NCBI GenBank assembly: GCA_045540335.1
Contig: JAZQHC010000008.1
Location: 3,644 to 67,643 of the forward strand
Direction of reading: 5' to 3'
DNA: 64,000 nucleotides
Source: RGIG7213 sp045540335
Lineage (GTDB): Bacteria; Bacillota; Clostridia; Oscillospirales; CAG-272
Below the pieces are notes generated by a model. That model saw nothing but the letters and a program-made list of their open reading frames with translations, ran no database searches and was not told where the DNA came from. This document shows, piece by piece, positions 34,027 through 42,506 of this stretch; the stretch's first letter is position 1; each line of letters begins with the position of its first letter. A program made the position numbers and the translations under genes.

Positions 34027-34150
34027 AGAGTATTAGGTGTCGGCCATCCGACACTTACTCTGCCCTTTGGGCAGAATTCCGAAAGGCTTATAGCCCAACG
34101 AAAGATCTACCAACCGCACTCGGCATATGTAGCCGTTACGGTTGGTTTAT
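34027..34150 (+). other. Structured 3' region ending in a terminator
   Basis: Consecutive hairpins follow the small lipoprotein gene. AGAGTA 34027-34032 pairs with TACTCT 34056-34061, enclosing GTGTCGG/CCGACAC. GCCC/GGGC follows at 34062-34072. ACCAACCG 34109-34116 pairs with CGGTTGGT 34139-34146, enclosing CGGC/GCCG, and TTTATTTTTTT follows. The last hairpin is a normal terminator; the part before it is more elaborate than needed. I do not recognise a known RNA family. Confidence 0.5.
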
Positions 34151-34165
34151 TTTTTTCATAACGAT

Positions 34166-34199
34166 AAAAATACGGTGTATTTTAATACACCGTATTTTT
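34166..34199. terminator. Bidirectional terminator
   Basis: TACGGTGTATT (34171-34181) and AATACACCGTA (34184-34194), flanked by five A and five T. It serves the convergent rubrerythrin gene. Confidence 0.85.
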
Positions 34200-34211
34200 T
34201 ATATTTTTTTA

Positions 34212-34751
34212 TCAATAGTTTTCGCTTTTGATTTCAAAATACGCCTTGGGGTGTGCACATACGGGGCATACTTCAGGCGCACGGTTTCCTACGTGAATGT
34301 GGCCGCAATTACGGCATTTCCAAATCACTACATCGTCTTTAATAAATACCTTATCCGTATTAAGGTTTTCAAGAAACTTGCGGTATCTTTCTTCATGCTC
34401 TTTTTCTACCTTTGCAACGCCTTCAAAAAGTGCGGCAATATAATCAAAGCCTTCTGCTTTGGCTTCCTGCGCAAAAGTAGCATACATATCTACCCATTCG
34501 TAGTTTTCGCCTTCTGCCGCTGCCAAAAGGTTTTCAGCAGTTTTACCAACACCGCCGTTAAGAAGCTTGTACCACATTTTAGCGTGTTCTTTTTCATTAT
34601 CTGCAGTTTCTGTAAATATTGCAGCAATCTGTTCATAACCTTCTTTTTTTGCAGCAGAAGCAAAATACGTATATTTGTTTCTTGCCATGCTTTCGCCAGC
34701 AAAAGCAGCTTGAAGATTAGCCTCTGTTTTCGTACCCTTGAGTTCTTTCAT
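34212..34751 (-). CDS. rbr: Rubrerythrin
   Basis: A 179-aa peroxide-scavenging protein of anaerobes. The N-terminal ferritin-like four-helix domain has ANLQAAFAGESMARNKYTYFA and DNEKEHAKMWYKLL, then KVEKEHEERYRKFL as the second ExxH. The C-terminal rubredoxin knuckles are CRNCG and CPVC. ATG 34751 follows GGAGGG; an earlier in-frame ATG has no such site. Confidence 0.95.
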   Translation of the reverse strand: MKELKGTKTEANLQAAFAGESMARNKYTYFASAAKKEGYEQIAAIFTETADNEKEHAKMWYKLLNGGVGKTAENLLAAAEGENYEWVDMYATFAQEAKAEGFDYIAALFEGVAKVEKEHEERYRKFLENLNTDKVFIKDDVVIWKCRNCGHIHVGNRAPEVCPVCAHPKAYFEIKSENY

Positions 34752-34766
34752 AATTTTACCCTCCAT

Positions 34767-34783
34767 ATAATATAAATTATTAT
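34767..34783. promoter_or_regulatory. AT-rich palindrome before rubrerythrin
   Basis: ATAATA-TAAAT-TATTAT is a perfect 6-5-6 inverted repeat just before the rubrerythrin ribosome site. It recalls PerR/Fur-type boxes, which often control rubrerythrins, but A/T composition alone makes chance likely. Confidence 0.3.
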
Positions 34784-34810
34784 CTGTACAGCATTTTAAT
34801 GCCATTTACA

Positions 34811-36349
34811 TTACAAATTCCAATATTTTCTGTCTAATGAACGTAAGCTTAACGCATGCGCCATATGATATTCATTTATCAGTTCGCTTTTATCTATATC
34901 TGCTATACTTCGCGCCACTCGCTGTATTCTGTCATAAGTTCTCGCGGAAAGTCCCATACGATCAAAAGCTTTTTTTAACAACAGCTTTGCAGGATCTGTT
35001 AAAATGCAAACTTCCCTTATTTGTGCAGAAGTCAACTGAGAATTCGAATTGATTCCTAATACACGGCATCTCTCGCTCGCAAACGCACGTGCTTGTATTA
35101 CCCTTTCGCGTACGACAGCAGACGTATCGCCGCATCTATCGGAGGAAAGCTCTTCATACTTAACTTCCGGCATTTCCACCTGAATATCTATTCTATCCAA
35201 CAGCGGACCTGAAATTTTGGAAAGATACTTTTTATGCTCTCCCTCTCCGCAAGTGCATTTTTTCGTTTTAGAGCCGAAGTAACCGCATTTGCAGGGATTC
35301 ATCGCGCATACAAGCATAAACTTGCACGGATAAGTTAATTTGCCGTTTACGCGCGTTATTGTAACGTTTCCGTCTTCTAACGGCTGCCGAAGTACTTCAA
35401 GTGCTTCCCTACGGAATTCAGGCAATTCATCAAGAAACAAAACACCATTGTCAGCCAAAGATATTTCCCCGGGTAAAGGTATTCTTCCGCCACCTGATAA
35501 CCCTATACTGGACATAGTATGGTGCGGTGAACGGAACGGTCTTTGTGTTATTAAAGATGTTTTTGCAGGTAAAATACCCGATACAGAATGTATTTTCGTG
35601 GTTTCTATTGCTTCTTCAAAGGACAACGGCGGAAGTATAGTGGGCAAACGCTTTGCCAACATACTTTTTCCCGAACCGGGCGGACCTATTAAAAGCACGT
35701 TGTGCGACCCAACTGCGGCAACTTCCAATGCACTTTTTGCCTTTTCTTGGCCTTTTACATCACTGAAATCAATTTCTGACGTAACAAAAGCAGACAAAAA
35801 CTTTTCCTTATCAAATAATGCAGGTGATATTTTATCTTTCGTATTAAGATGTATTATAAGATCCTGCAAGGATTTAACCGGATAAATATTTACACCGCTT
35901 ACCACAGCTGCTTCTGCGGCATTTTCTTCCGGAACGAATATTTCTGTTTTGCCGCTTTGCTTTGCGCACACGCACATCGGCAAAACGCCGCGTATTCCGC
36001 GAACATCACCCGAAAGTGACAATTCACCAATAAAGCAACACCTTTCAAGCTGGTTAAACGGCGTTATTATTTCGCACGATGCAAGTATTGCAACGGCAAT
36101 CGCCAAATCGTAGGAAGATCCTTCCTTCTTTTTGTCGGCCGGTGCAAGGTTCACCGTTAAAAGCATTGATGGGAAAAGCAAACCGCTATTTGCCACTGCC
36201 GCTTTGATTCTTTCTTTGGATTCCTTTATAGAAGCGTCGGGCAAGCCGACTATTTCAAAACCCGGTATAGAATTAACACTGTTGCACTCTACCGTTACGG
36301 GATAACCGTCTATTCCTGTCAAGCCGGCAGTATATACCGATGCAAGCAT
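34811..36349 (-). CDS. YifB/ComM-family Mg-chelatase-like AAA ATPase
   Basis: A 512-aa protein. The N-terminal Lon-protease-like fold (about 1-170, with GLPDASIKESKERIKAA and GELSLSGDVRGIRGVLP) is followed by an AAA domain (Walker A GPPGSGKSML, Walker B GVLFLDELPEF) and a Cys-bearing insert. The family includes ComM, a branch-migration helicase used in natural transformation. The start at 36349 overlaps the proS stop (TAATG); a TTG upstream is less likely. Membership is sure; role in this organism is not. Confidence 0.9.
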   Translation of the reverse strand: MLASVYTAGLTGIDGYPVTVECNSVNSIPGFEIVGLPDASIKESKERIKAAVANSGLLFPSMLLTVNLAPADKKKEGSSYDLAIAVAILASCEIITPFNQLERCCFIGELSLSGDVRGIRGVLPMCVCAKQSGKTEIFVPEENAAEAAVVSGVNIYPVKSLQDLIIHLNTKDKISPALFDKEKFLSAFVTSEIDFSDVKGQEKAKSALEVAAVGSHNVLLIGPPGSGKSMLAKRLPTILPPLSFEEAIETTKIHSVSGILPAKTSLITQRPFRSPHHTMSSIGLSGGGRIPLPGEISLADNGVLFLDELPEFRREALEVLRQPLEDGNVTITRVNGKLTYPCKFMLVCAMNPCKCGYFGSKTKKCTCGEGEHKKYLSKISGPLLDRIDIQVEMPEVKYEELSSDRCGDTSAVVRERVIQARAFASERCRVLGINSNSQLTSAQIREVCILTDPAKLLLKKAFDRMGLSARTYDRIQRVARSIADIDKSELINEYHMAHALSLRSLDRKYWNL

Positions 36350-37785
36350 TAGTACGCTTTGCCCCAATAAAGTAATTTGTCAGCAGGCTTACCGCAGCAG
36401 ATACATTTGTCCGAACAAGGCTCTTGCCCGAAAGGCATACAACGAGAAGTTACGTCTGCCAATTCTTTCATTTTAAGCTCGCATTCAAGATCGCCGCACC
36501 ACATAGCGCGTATAAAACCGGGTTTAGATTTAGCGGTTTCAATAAACGCATCCAATTCGGTTTCGGTATATGTCATTTCTTCGCGGCGTTTATACGCTTT
36601 TTCATACAATGCTTGAGAATATTTTGCCAATTCTTCAACAAGGGCATTTTCAACATTGTCAAGATCAACGAATATCTTTTCTCTGTTATCTCTGCGAACA
36701 AATACACATTGATTTTGTTCAATATCTTTAGGACCGATTTCGATTCTTATCGGCACACCCTTCATTTCATATTCGGCAAATTTCCATCCGGGGGAATTAT
36801 CGCTATCGTCAAGCTTTACTCTTGCAACCGCAGAAAGCCTTTCTGCAAGCTGATTTGCTTTTTCCAAAACGCCTTCCTTGTGTTGCGCAATCGGTATGAT
36901 AACCGTTTGAACGGGTGCAATAGCCGCAGGCAAAACAAGACCTGAATCATCACCGTGTGCCATTATTATTGCCCCAATCATTCTGGTTGATACACCCCAA
37001 GAGGTTTGATAACAAGGTTTAAGCTGATTATCTTTATCAAGATATTGTATTCCAAATGCTTTTGCAAAATCGCAGCCAAAGTTATGCGACGTACCGCCTT
37101 GAAGGGCTTTACCGTCGTGCATAAGCGCTTCTACCGTATATGTAGCTGCCGCACCTGCAAACTTTTCTTTATCAGTCTTTTTGCCCTTAACAACGGGTAT
37201 AGAAAGCTGTTTTTCGTAAAAATCTGCATATATGTTAAGCATTTGAAGCGTTTCTTTTTCTGCATCTTCTGCCGTTGCGTGCATAGTGTGGCCTTCTTGC
37301 CACAAGAATTCTCTTGTACGAAGGAAGGGCCTTGTTGTTTTCTCCCATCTTACAACACTGCACCATTGATTGTAAAGCTTCGGAAGATCTCTGTATGATT
37401 TGATGATATCCTTATAGTGATCGCAGAAAAGCACTTCAGAAGTCGGGCGTACGCACATTCTTTCAGTTAATTTTTCGCCGCCGCCATGTGTTACCCAAGC
37501 AACCTCGGGGGCAAATCCTGCTATATGCGCCTTTTCTTTATTCAACAGAGATTCCGGAATAAACATAGGCATATATATATTTTCGTGACCTGTTTTTTTG
37601 AATTCGGCATCAAGCAATCTTTGTATATTTTCCCAAATTGCATATCCGTAAGGGCGAATTATAGTACAGCCCTTTACGCCCGAATAATCAACCAAATCGG
37701 CTTTTTTCACGATATCGGTGTACCATTTTGCAAAGTCAACATCCATTGCAGTTATTTGTTCAACAAACTTTTTTTCTTTAGCCAT
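36349..37785 (-). CDS. proS: Prolyl-tRNA synthetase, archaeal/eukaryotic type
   Basis: A 478-aa class II synthetase. Motif 2 is in VVRWEKTTRPFLRTREFLWQEGHT, motif 3 in SWGVSTRMIGAIIMAHGD. The length without the bacterial editing insert, plus a C-terminal Cys-rich zinc-like end (CSDKCICCGKPADKLLYWGKAY), identifies the short form found in many Clostridia. It is translationally coupled to yifB. I looked for a T-box leader upstream and saw none. Confidence 0.94.
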   Translation of the reverse strand: MAKEKKFVEQITAMDVDFAKWYTDIVKKADLVDYSGVKGCTIIRPYGYAIWENIQRLLDAEFKKTGHENIYMPMFIPESLLNKEKAHIAGFAPEVAWVTHGGGEKLTERMCVRPTSEVLFCDHYKDIIKSYRDLPKLYNQWCSVVRWEKTTRPFLRTREFLWQEGHTMHATAEDAEKETLQMLNIYADFYEKQLSIPVVKGKKTDKEKFAGAAATYTVEALMHDGKALQGGTSHNFGCDFAKAFGIQYLDKDNQLKPCYQTSWGVSTRMIGAIIMAHGDDSGLVLPAAIAPVQTVIIPIAQHKEGVLEKANQLAERLSAVARVKLDDSDNSPGWKFAEYEMKGVPIRIEIGPKDIEQNQCVFVRRDNREKIFVDLDNVENALVEELAKYSQALYEKAYKRREEMTYTETELDAFIETAKSKPGFIRAMWCGDLECELKMKELADVTSRCMPFGQEPCSDKCICCGKPADKLLYWGKAY

Positions 37786-37869
37786 TTCTTCAATATCCTT
37801 TTATATTTATTGATGTTTAGAAAAGCAGTACTTTTCTATATAAATTACCAAAATACATTTTACTAAAAC

Positions 37870-37899
37870 ATTATATCATAATTAAATACATTTCGTAAA
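37870..37899 (-). promoter_or_regulatory. Promoter of proS-yifB
   Basis: Minus strand: TTTACG (37899-37894), 18-bp spacer, TATAAT (37875-37870). The leader has a small AGAAAAG/CTTTTCT hairpin. Confidence 0.55.
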
Positions 37900-37930
37900 C
37901 AATATTTATACGTATCAATAAATTCAAAAT

Positions 37931-37959
37931 AAAACTGTGATGTTAACCACCACAGTTTT
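37931..37959 (-). terminator. Terminator of spoIVA
   Basis: AAAACTGTG 37931-37939 and CACAGTTTT 37951-37959 lie just past the spoIVA stop. The minus strand continues ATTTTG. Confidence 0.7.
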
Positions 37960-37964
37960 TAATA

Positions 37965-39443
37965 TTACAGTATAATACAGATAAGACCGCCCGATCCTTC
38001 GTTAATTATCTTTTCTAAAGTTTCACACAAACGCATTCTTGCATCGTTTGGCATATGTGAAAGCTTTGTGTTAAGACCCTCATTAACAAGTTCGTACAGT
38101 GATTTTCCAAACATATTCGTTTCCCATATTTTCGTGGGATCTTCTTCAAATTCGCGCAGTAAAAACTTAACAAGATCTTCAGATTGCTGCTCTGTTCCCA
38201 CTATGGGATTCACTTCTGTTTGTATATTTGCTTTTATCATATGAATAGAGGGGGCAGACGCACGCAATTTAACCCCGTAACCGCCCGGTTGCTTTACTAT
38301 TACCGGTTCTTCCAAAGACAGATCTGATACGCCGGGGGTAACTATGCCGTACCCCGTATTCATCACTTGATCGTATGCATTTGCAACCTTATCAAATTTT
38401 TGTTTTGCAATTGATAATTCTTTTAACAGCTTTAATAATTCTTCATCTGACGTGATATCAAATCCAGTTTCGGCAGATACTATATTATAAAACAGACCTT
38501 CTGTTAGTTGCGCCGTTATTTTCGCCTTACCGCTTCCAAGATCAATATAATCTATCGTGGTATCTACAACATTTTCGTTTTCGGAAAGTTTAGAAAACAC
38601 CGGGGCAATATCTTTTATTTTTTCCACTTTTTTTGCAAGCGTGCATATACTTGACTTTAATGATTCGTAAATTGGGTGCTCGTGCGAAAGAGCAGTTATA
38701 TATTCGGGAACGTTTACTGATATTTCGCTTACCGGAAATTCCAACAATACCAGCTTTAAAATTTGCTTTATATCCTCGGCGTTCAGCTCTAAACAATTGA
38801 TCAAGGCTACGGGGGCGGAATATTTTTCTTCCAGACTTACTGCTAAATCTATACTTTCTTGCGAATTCGGTTTTGCAGAATTAAGAATAATAACAAACGG
38901 CTTATTTATGTCTTTAAGCTCCGAAACAGTTCTTTCTTCGGCACTTACATAACTTTCTCGCGGTATTTCCCCAAACGTACCGTCGCAGGTTACAAGCATG
39001 CCTATGGTACAATGATCGGTTATTACTTTTTTCGTTCCCGTTTCTGCTGCAAGATCAAACGGAATAGGTTCTTCATTCCACGGGGTATGTACCATTCTTG
39101 GCTGACCGTTTTCTATATGCCCCAACGCTTCAGGTACGATGAAGCCGACGCAATCTATCATTTTTACCTTTAGCGCAGCATTATCGTCTAAGGTTATACT
39201 TACCGCTTCATCGGGGATAAATTTAGGTTCGGTTGTCATTACCGTTTTACCTGAAGATGATTGCGGAAGTTCGTCTTTTGTACGTTCCTTATCATAGTCA
39301 CCCTTTATATTGGGTAACACAAGCGTTTCCATAAATCTCTTTATAAAAGTCGATTTTCCCGTTCTTACAGGCCCTACAACCCCTACGTAAATATCACCGT
39401 TGGTTCTTTGTGCTATATCCTTATATATTCCCTTCTCTGTCAT
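37965..39443 (-). CDS. spoIVA: Stage IV sporulation protein A
   Basis: A 492-aa spore-coat base-layer ATPase, made in the mother cell and polymerised on the forespore. Seen: MTEKGIYKDIAQRTNGDIYV, Walker A GPVRTGKST, the sensor segment CVGFIVPEALGH, PFDLAAETGTKKVITDHCTI, and the Gly-rich C-terminus EGSGGLICIIL required for anchoring. Full length by family standards. This shows the organism can, or recently could, make endospores. GGAGGAAAG precedes the ATG. Confidence 0.96.
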   Translation of the reverse strand: MTEKGIYKDIAQRTNGDIYVGVVGPVRTGKSTFIKRFMETLVLPNIKGDYDKERTKDELPQSSSGKTVMTTEPKFIPDEAVSITLDDNAALKVKMIDCVGFIVPEALGHIENGQPRMVHTPWNEEPIPFDLAAETGTKKVITDHCTIGMLVTCDGTFGEIPRESYVSAEERTVSELKDINKPFVIILNSAKPNSQESIDLAVSLEEKYSAPVALINCLELNAEDIKQILKLVLLEFPVSEISVNVPEYITALSHEHPIYESLKSSICTLAKKVEKIKDIAPVFSKLSENENVVDTTIDYIDLGSGKAKITAQLTEGLFYNIVSAETGFDITSDEELLKLLKELSIAKQKFDKVANAYDQVMNTGYGIVTPGVSDLSLEEPVIVKQPGGYGVKLRASAPSIHMIKANIQTEVNPIVGTEQQSEDLVKFLLREFEEDPTKIWETNMFGKSLYELVNEGLNTKLSHMPNDARMRLCETLEKIINEGSGGLICIIL

Positions 39444-39472
39444 TGCTTTCCTCCAGATATTTGTTTGTTATA

Positions 39473-39503
39473 TATATATTGGCCGTTCGTCTGAAATATT
39501 CAA
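39473..39503 (-). promoter_or_regulatory. Candidate sigma-E promoter of spoIVA
   Basis: Minus strand: TTGAATATT (39503-39495), 13-bp spacer, CAATATATA (39481-39473). This resembles the sigma-E pattern (TCATATT, 13-14, CATACAAT). Sigma-E control of spoIVA is established in Bacillus. Confidence 0.45.
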
Positions 39504-39549
39504 GAAAATGCAATTAAAAATCACAAATAAAAAACTTAATAAAATACCG

Positions 39550-39578
39550 TTGCATATAAATAATTCAGGTGTTATAAT
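39550..39578 (+). promoter_or_regulatory. Promoter of the GNAT gene
   Basis: TTGCAT 39550-39555, 17-bp spacer, TATAAT 39573-39578, shortly before TGGAGGG and the ATG. Confidence 0.7.
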
Positions 39579-39598
39579 TACAAAAATGGAGGGATATT

Positions 39599-40066
39599 AT
39601 GATAAGACGTGCAAAAAATACAGATATAGACAGAATCAATGCGCTTTTGTGCCAGGTACTTGAGGTTCACGCAGAAGCCCGCAAGGATATTTTTAAAAGC
39701 GGCGGAAAAAAATATACAAACGATCAGCTTTTGCAAATAATAGCAGACAACCAAAAGCCTATATTCGTTTATACAGATGAAAGCGATAAGGTTGTCGGTT
39801 ATGCTTTTTGCGTATTCGTGCAACACGAAAACGATAATATTTTAACAAATATAAAAACGCTTTATATAGATGACCTTTGCGTAGATGAAAGCGAAAGAGG
39901 AAAGCATATCGGCAGATCTTTGTATGAATATGTAATAAATTACGCCAAAAATAATGGTTGCTATAATGTAACGCTAAATGTTTGGGCTGATAATAAAAAA
40001 GCCCTTGGATTTTACGAAAATTTAGGTCTTTCAAAGCAGAAAATAACAATGGAATACATAATTTAA
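39599..40066 (+). CDS. GNAT-family acetyltransferase
   Basis: A 155-aa N-acetyltransferase. Seen: MIRRAKNTDIDRINALL, IDDLCVDESERGKHIGRSLY (the acetyl-CoA binding R/Q-x-x-G-x-G/A motif as RGKHIG), and LNVWADNKKALGFYENLG. The substrate is unknown. It has its own promoter and terminator. Confidence 0.88.
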   Translation: MIRRAKNTDIDRINALLCQVLEVHAEARKDIFKSGGKKYTNDQLLQIIADNQKPIFVYTDESDKVVGYAFCVFVQHENDNILTNIKTLYIDDLCVDESERGKHIGRSLYEYVINYAKNNGCYNVTLNVWADNKKALGFYENLGLSKQKITMEYII

Positions 40067-40082
40067 ATCAATATATAAAATA

Positions 40083-40116
40083 AAAAAGTATGTAATACTA
40101 TCATTACATACTTTTT
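40083..40116. terminator. Bidirectional terminator
   Basis: AAAAAGTATGTAAT (40083-40096) and ATTACATACTTTTT (40103-40116), loop of 6, between the convergent GNAT and zinc-ribbon genes. Confidence 0.85.
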
Positions 40117-40178
40117 ATTTTTAATCTTCAAATAACAACAAATTTCGACACATAAAGCGAAAATGCTATATGCTGTGA

Positions 40179-40667
40179 TTATCTTAAGAAGCCGAGGCTG
40201 CGAATAATTGCGGGTTCTTTTGCTTTACCTGCGCAAATCTGGAAAAAGCAAATAAACTTCACTACGATCAAAACCAAAGACAATATAGCGTATGCTATCG
40301 GAACAATTATTGTCCAGCAAAGCAATACTGCACAAATACCACCGAGAATCGAAACTACTGTAAACTTCAAAGCTTGTCTTACGTGGAAAGCAGCATAGGG
40401 TGAAGTATTGCTTGCAAGCAAAGCAATGATTATACCTATAGCGCCCATAAGATATACAAGCATAGAAACTACCTTATTATCGGCAATATCTTTGGGATCG
40501 AATTCGGAAGTGTGATCGAAGTGATCAAAAGCGGGTGCATAGTTGTTGTATTGGGGTGCAGCCTGAAAATTGGGTTGTTGGGGGTTGGCAGCGAACTGCG
40601 TGCCGCAGTTGTTGCAGAAGCCCGCGTTATCATTTAATTGATTGTTGCAGTTAGGACATATTTTCAT
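40179..40667 (-). CDS. Zinc-ribbon membrane protein
   Basis: A 162-aa protein. The N-terminal zinc ribbon has CPNC and CNNCG, followed by a Pro/Gln/Asn-rich linker and three to four hydrophobic helices with HVRQALKF, similar to DUF4870/TM2-like small membrane proteins. AAAGGAG precedes the ATG. Function unknown. Confidence 0.75.
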   Translation of the reverse strand: MKICPNCNNQLNDNAGFCNNCGTQFAANPQQPNFQAAPQYNNYAPAFDHFDHTSEFDPKDIADNKVVSMLVYLMGAIGIIIALLASNTSPYAAFHVRQALKFTVVSILGGICAVLLCWTIIVPIAYAILSLVLIVVKFICFFQICAGKAKEPAIIRSLGFLR

Positions 40668-40688
40668 ATCTATTTCTCCTTTTTTAAC

Positions 40689-40726
40689 AATACTCCCCCT
40701 AAGGTAATCGCCGCAGGGGGAGTATT
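40689..40726 (-). promoter_or_regulatory. Hairpin between hydA and the zinc-ribbon gene
   Basis: AATACTCCCCC 40689-40699 pairs with GGGGGAGTATT 40716-40726, with a 16-nt loop. On the minus strand it is followed by GTTAAAAAAGGAG, so it lacks a U tract and runs into the next ribosome site. It is either a hydCBA terminator or a leader structure of the next gene. Confidence 0.5.
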
Positions 40727-40755
40727 AAAATTAATCTAAATGATATTGGTAAAAA

Positions 40756-42492
40756 TCAGTGTGTTCCCCTCTTCACATATGTTGTGTGAAGAAGTTCATG
40801 TGCCTTGTGTGATCCGGGCGCTTCGAAGAATTCTTCGTAAAGTGCTTTAACAACAGGGCTTTCATGTGATTTTCTAAGTGTGTTTGCAGCATCTGCATCG
40901 TACAATGCTTTTGCTCTCAAAGATTTAAGATCAACACTATTTCTTACTTCATCGCTTTGAACGGGCTGACCGCCGCCGTTGATACAACCGCCGGGGCAAG
41001 CCATAACCTCTACCATATGATAGTTCTTTTCGCCTGCAATGATCTGATCAATTACTTTTCTTGCATTAGCAAGACCTGAAGCAACTGCAACGTTCAATTC
41101 AAGGCCTGCAACAGTATATGTTGCTTCTTTGATGCCTTGTGTACCTCTTACCTCCTTGAAATCAACGGCGGTTGCCGTACCATCAAGTTTGTAAGCAGCT
41201 GTACGAAGTGCAGCTTCCATAACGCCACCCGTTGCGCCGAAGATAGCAGCGCCGCCCGTAGCGGTTTCGAAGGGGTTATCAAACTCTTCATCAGCAAGAT
41301 CTGTAAAGTTGATACCCGCTTCTTTGATCATCTTACCAAGCTCTCTCGTTGTAAGTGCTACATCAACATCGTCGAATGCTTGTGTGCGCTGTTCTTCTCT
41401 CGTTACTTCAAATTTCTTTGCTGTACAAGGAATTACGCTGACAACGAAAAGCTTTTCGGGGTCGATATTGTTCTTTTGGCAATAGTAGCTCTTAAGAACC
41501 GCACCGAACATCTGTTGAGGAGATTTGCAGCTTGAAACGTGGGGTAAAAAGTCAGGATAGTAATGTTCGCAGAACTTAACCCAACCGGGGCAGCAAGACG
41601 TAAACAAAGGAAGTGTTTTCTTTTGAGTAATACGTTCAATCAATTCATTGGATTCTTCAAGAATCGTAAGGTCTGCCGTAACGTTCATATTGAAAACTTT
41701 ATCTGTTCCAAGCTTACGAATGGCGGAAACCATTTTACCTTCAACATTTGTGCCTACAGGCATGCTGAAGCATTCGCCCAAAGTAGCACATATAGAAGGA
41801 GCTGTGAAGAATACAACTTCTTTTTCGGGATCTGCAATAGCTTCCCAAACTTTTTCTGTTTGACTCTTTTCAGAAAGCGCGCCGACAGGGCAAGCAACTA
41901 TACACTGACCGCAGCCAACACAAGGAGATTCTGCAAGAGTTTTATCGAATGCACAACCAACGTGAACGTTAAATCCACGATTGATAGCACCGATACAAGA
42001 AACGCTTTGAAGATTTTTACAAGCCGCAACACAACGCATACAGTTAACGCACTTGTTGTTATCTCTTACTACATAAGGAGAAGAATTATCTATGGGATAA
42101 TTTTTGCCTTCGCCTGTAAATTTATCTTCATCTACGCAATAATCGTGTGCGAGCTTTTGAAGTTCGCAGTTATCACTTCTGCTGCAAGACAGACATTTTT
42201 TCTTGTGGCTTGAAAGAATAAGTTCAAGCGTTGTCTTTCTCGAAGCCCTGATTTTAGGTGTGTTTGTAAGTACTTCCATACCTTCGGATACGGGATATAC
42301 GCAAGCGGCAACAGGACCTCTTGCCCCCTTAACTTCAACCAAGCATATACGGCATGCGCCTATGCAGTTTACATCCTTAAGATAGCAAAGTGTGGGGATC
42401 GTAATATTAGCAGCTTTGGCAGCCTGAAGAATTGTTGAGCCAGCCGGAACTGCAACGGATACACCGTTTATTTTCAAATTTACCATTTCCAT
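40756..42492 (-). CDS. hydA: [FeFe] hydrogenase, bifurcating type, catalytic subunit
   Basis: A 578-aa protein. The N-terminal [2Fe-2S] domain (about 1-80) is followed by a His-Cys cluster region (HKKKCLSCSRSDNCELQKLA) and two [4Fe-4S] sites (CVNCMRCVAACKN; CVGCGQCIVACP). The H-cluster domain has L1 FTSCCPGW, L2 IPCTAKKFE and L3 MACPGGCINGGGQP. L2 usually has Met before the Pro; here it is Ile. With HydB and HydC it should couple ferredoxin and NADH oxidation to H2 formation, or the reverse, in the cytoplasm. Confidence 0.93.
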   Translation of the reverse strand: MEMVNLKINGVSVAVPAGSTILQAAKAANITIPTLCYLKDVNCIGACRICLVEVKGARGPVAACVYPVSEGMEVLTNTPKIRASRKTTLELILSSHKKKCLSCSRSDNCELQKLAHDYCVDEDKFTGEGKNYPIDNSSPYVVRDNNKCVNCMRCVAACKNLQSVSCIGAINRGFNVHVGCAFDKTLAESPCVGCGQCIVACPVGALSEKSQTEKVWEAIADPEKEVVFFTAPSICATLGECFSMPVGTNVEGKMVSAIRKLGTDKVFNMNVTADLTILEESNELIERITQKKTLPLFTSCCPGWVKFCEHYYPDFLPHVSSCKSPQQMFGAVLKSYYCQKNNIDPEKLFVVSVIPCTAKKFEVTREEQRTQAFDDVDVALTTRELGKMIKEAGINFTDLADEEFDNPFETATGGAAIFGATGGVMEAALRTAAYKLDGTATAVDFKEVRGTQGIKEATYTVAGLELNVAVASGLANARKVIDQIIAGEKNYHMVEVMACPGGCINGGGQPVQSDEVRNSVDLKSLRAKALYDADAANTLRKSHESPVVKALYEEFFEAPGSHKAHELLHTTYVKRGTH

Positions 42493-42506
42493 TACCGGAT
42501 ACCTCC

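Noticed and set aside
33816..34775. 319-aa plus-strand reading frame
   Set aside because: Frame-shifted Leu/Gln reading of the small lipoprotein repeat running through terminators and antisense to rubrerythrin.
37786..37964. Possible T-box leader before proS
   Set aside because: No T-box sequence or large stem-anticodon bulge structure; only a small hairpin and a normal promoter.
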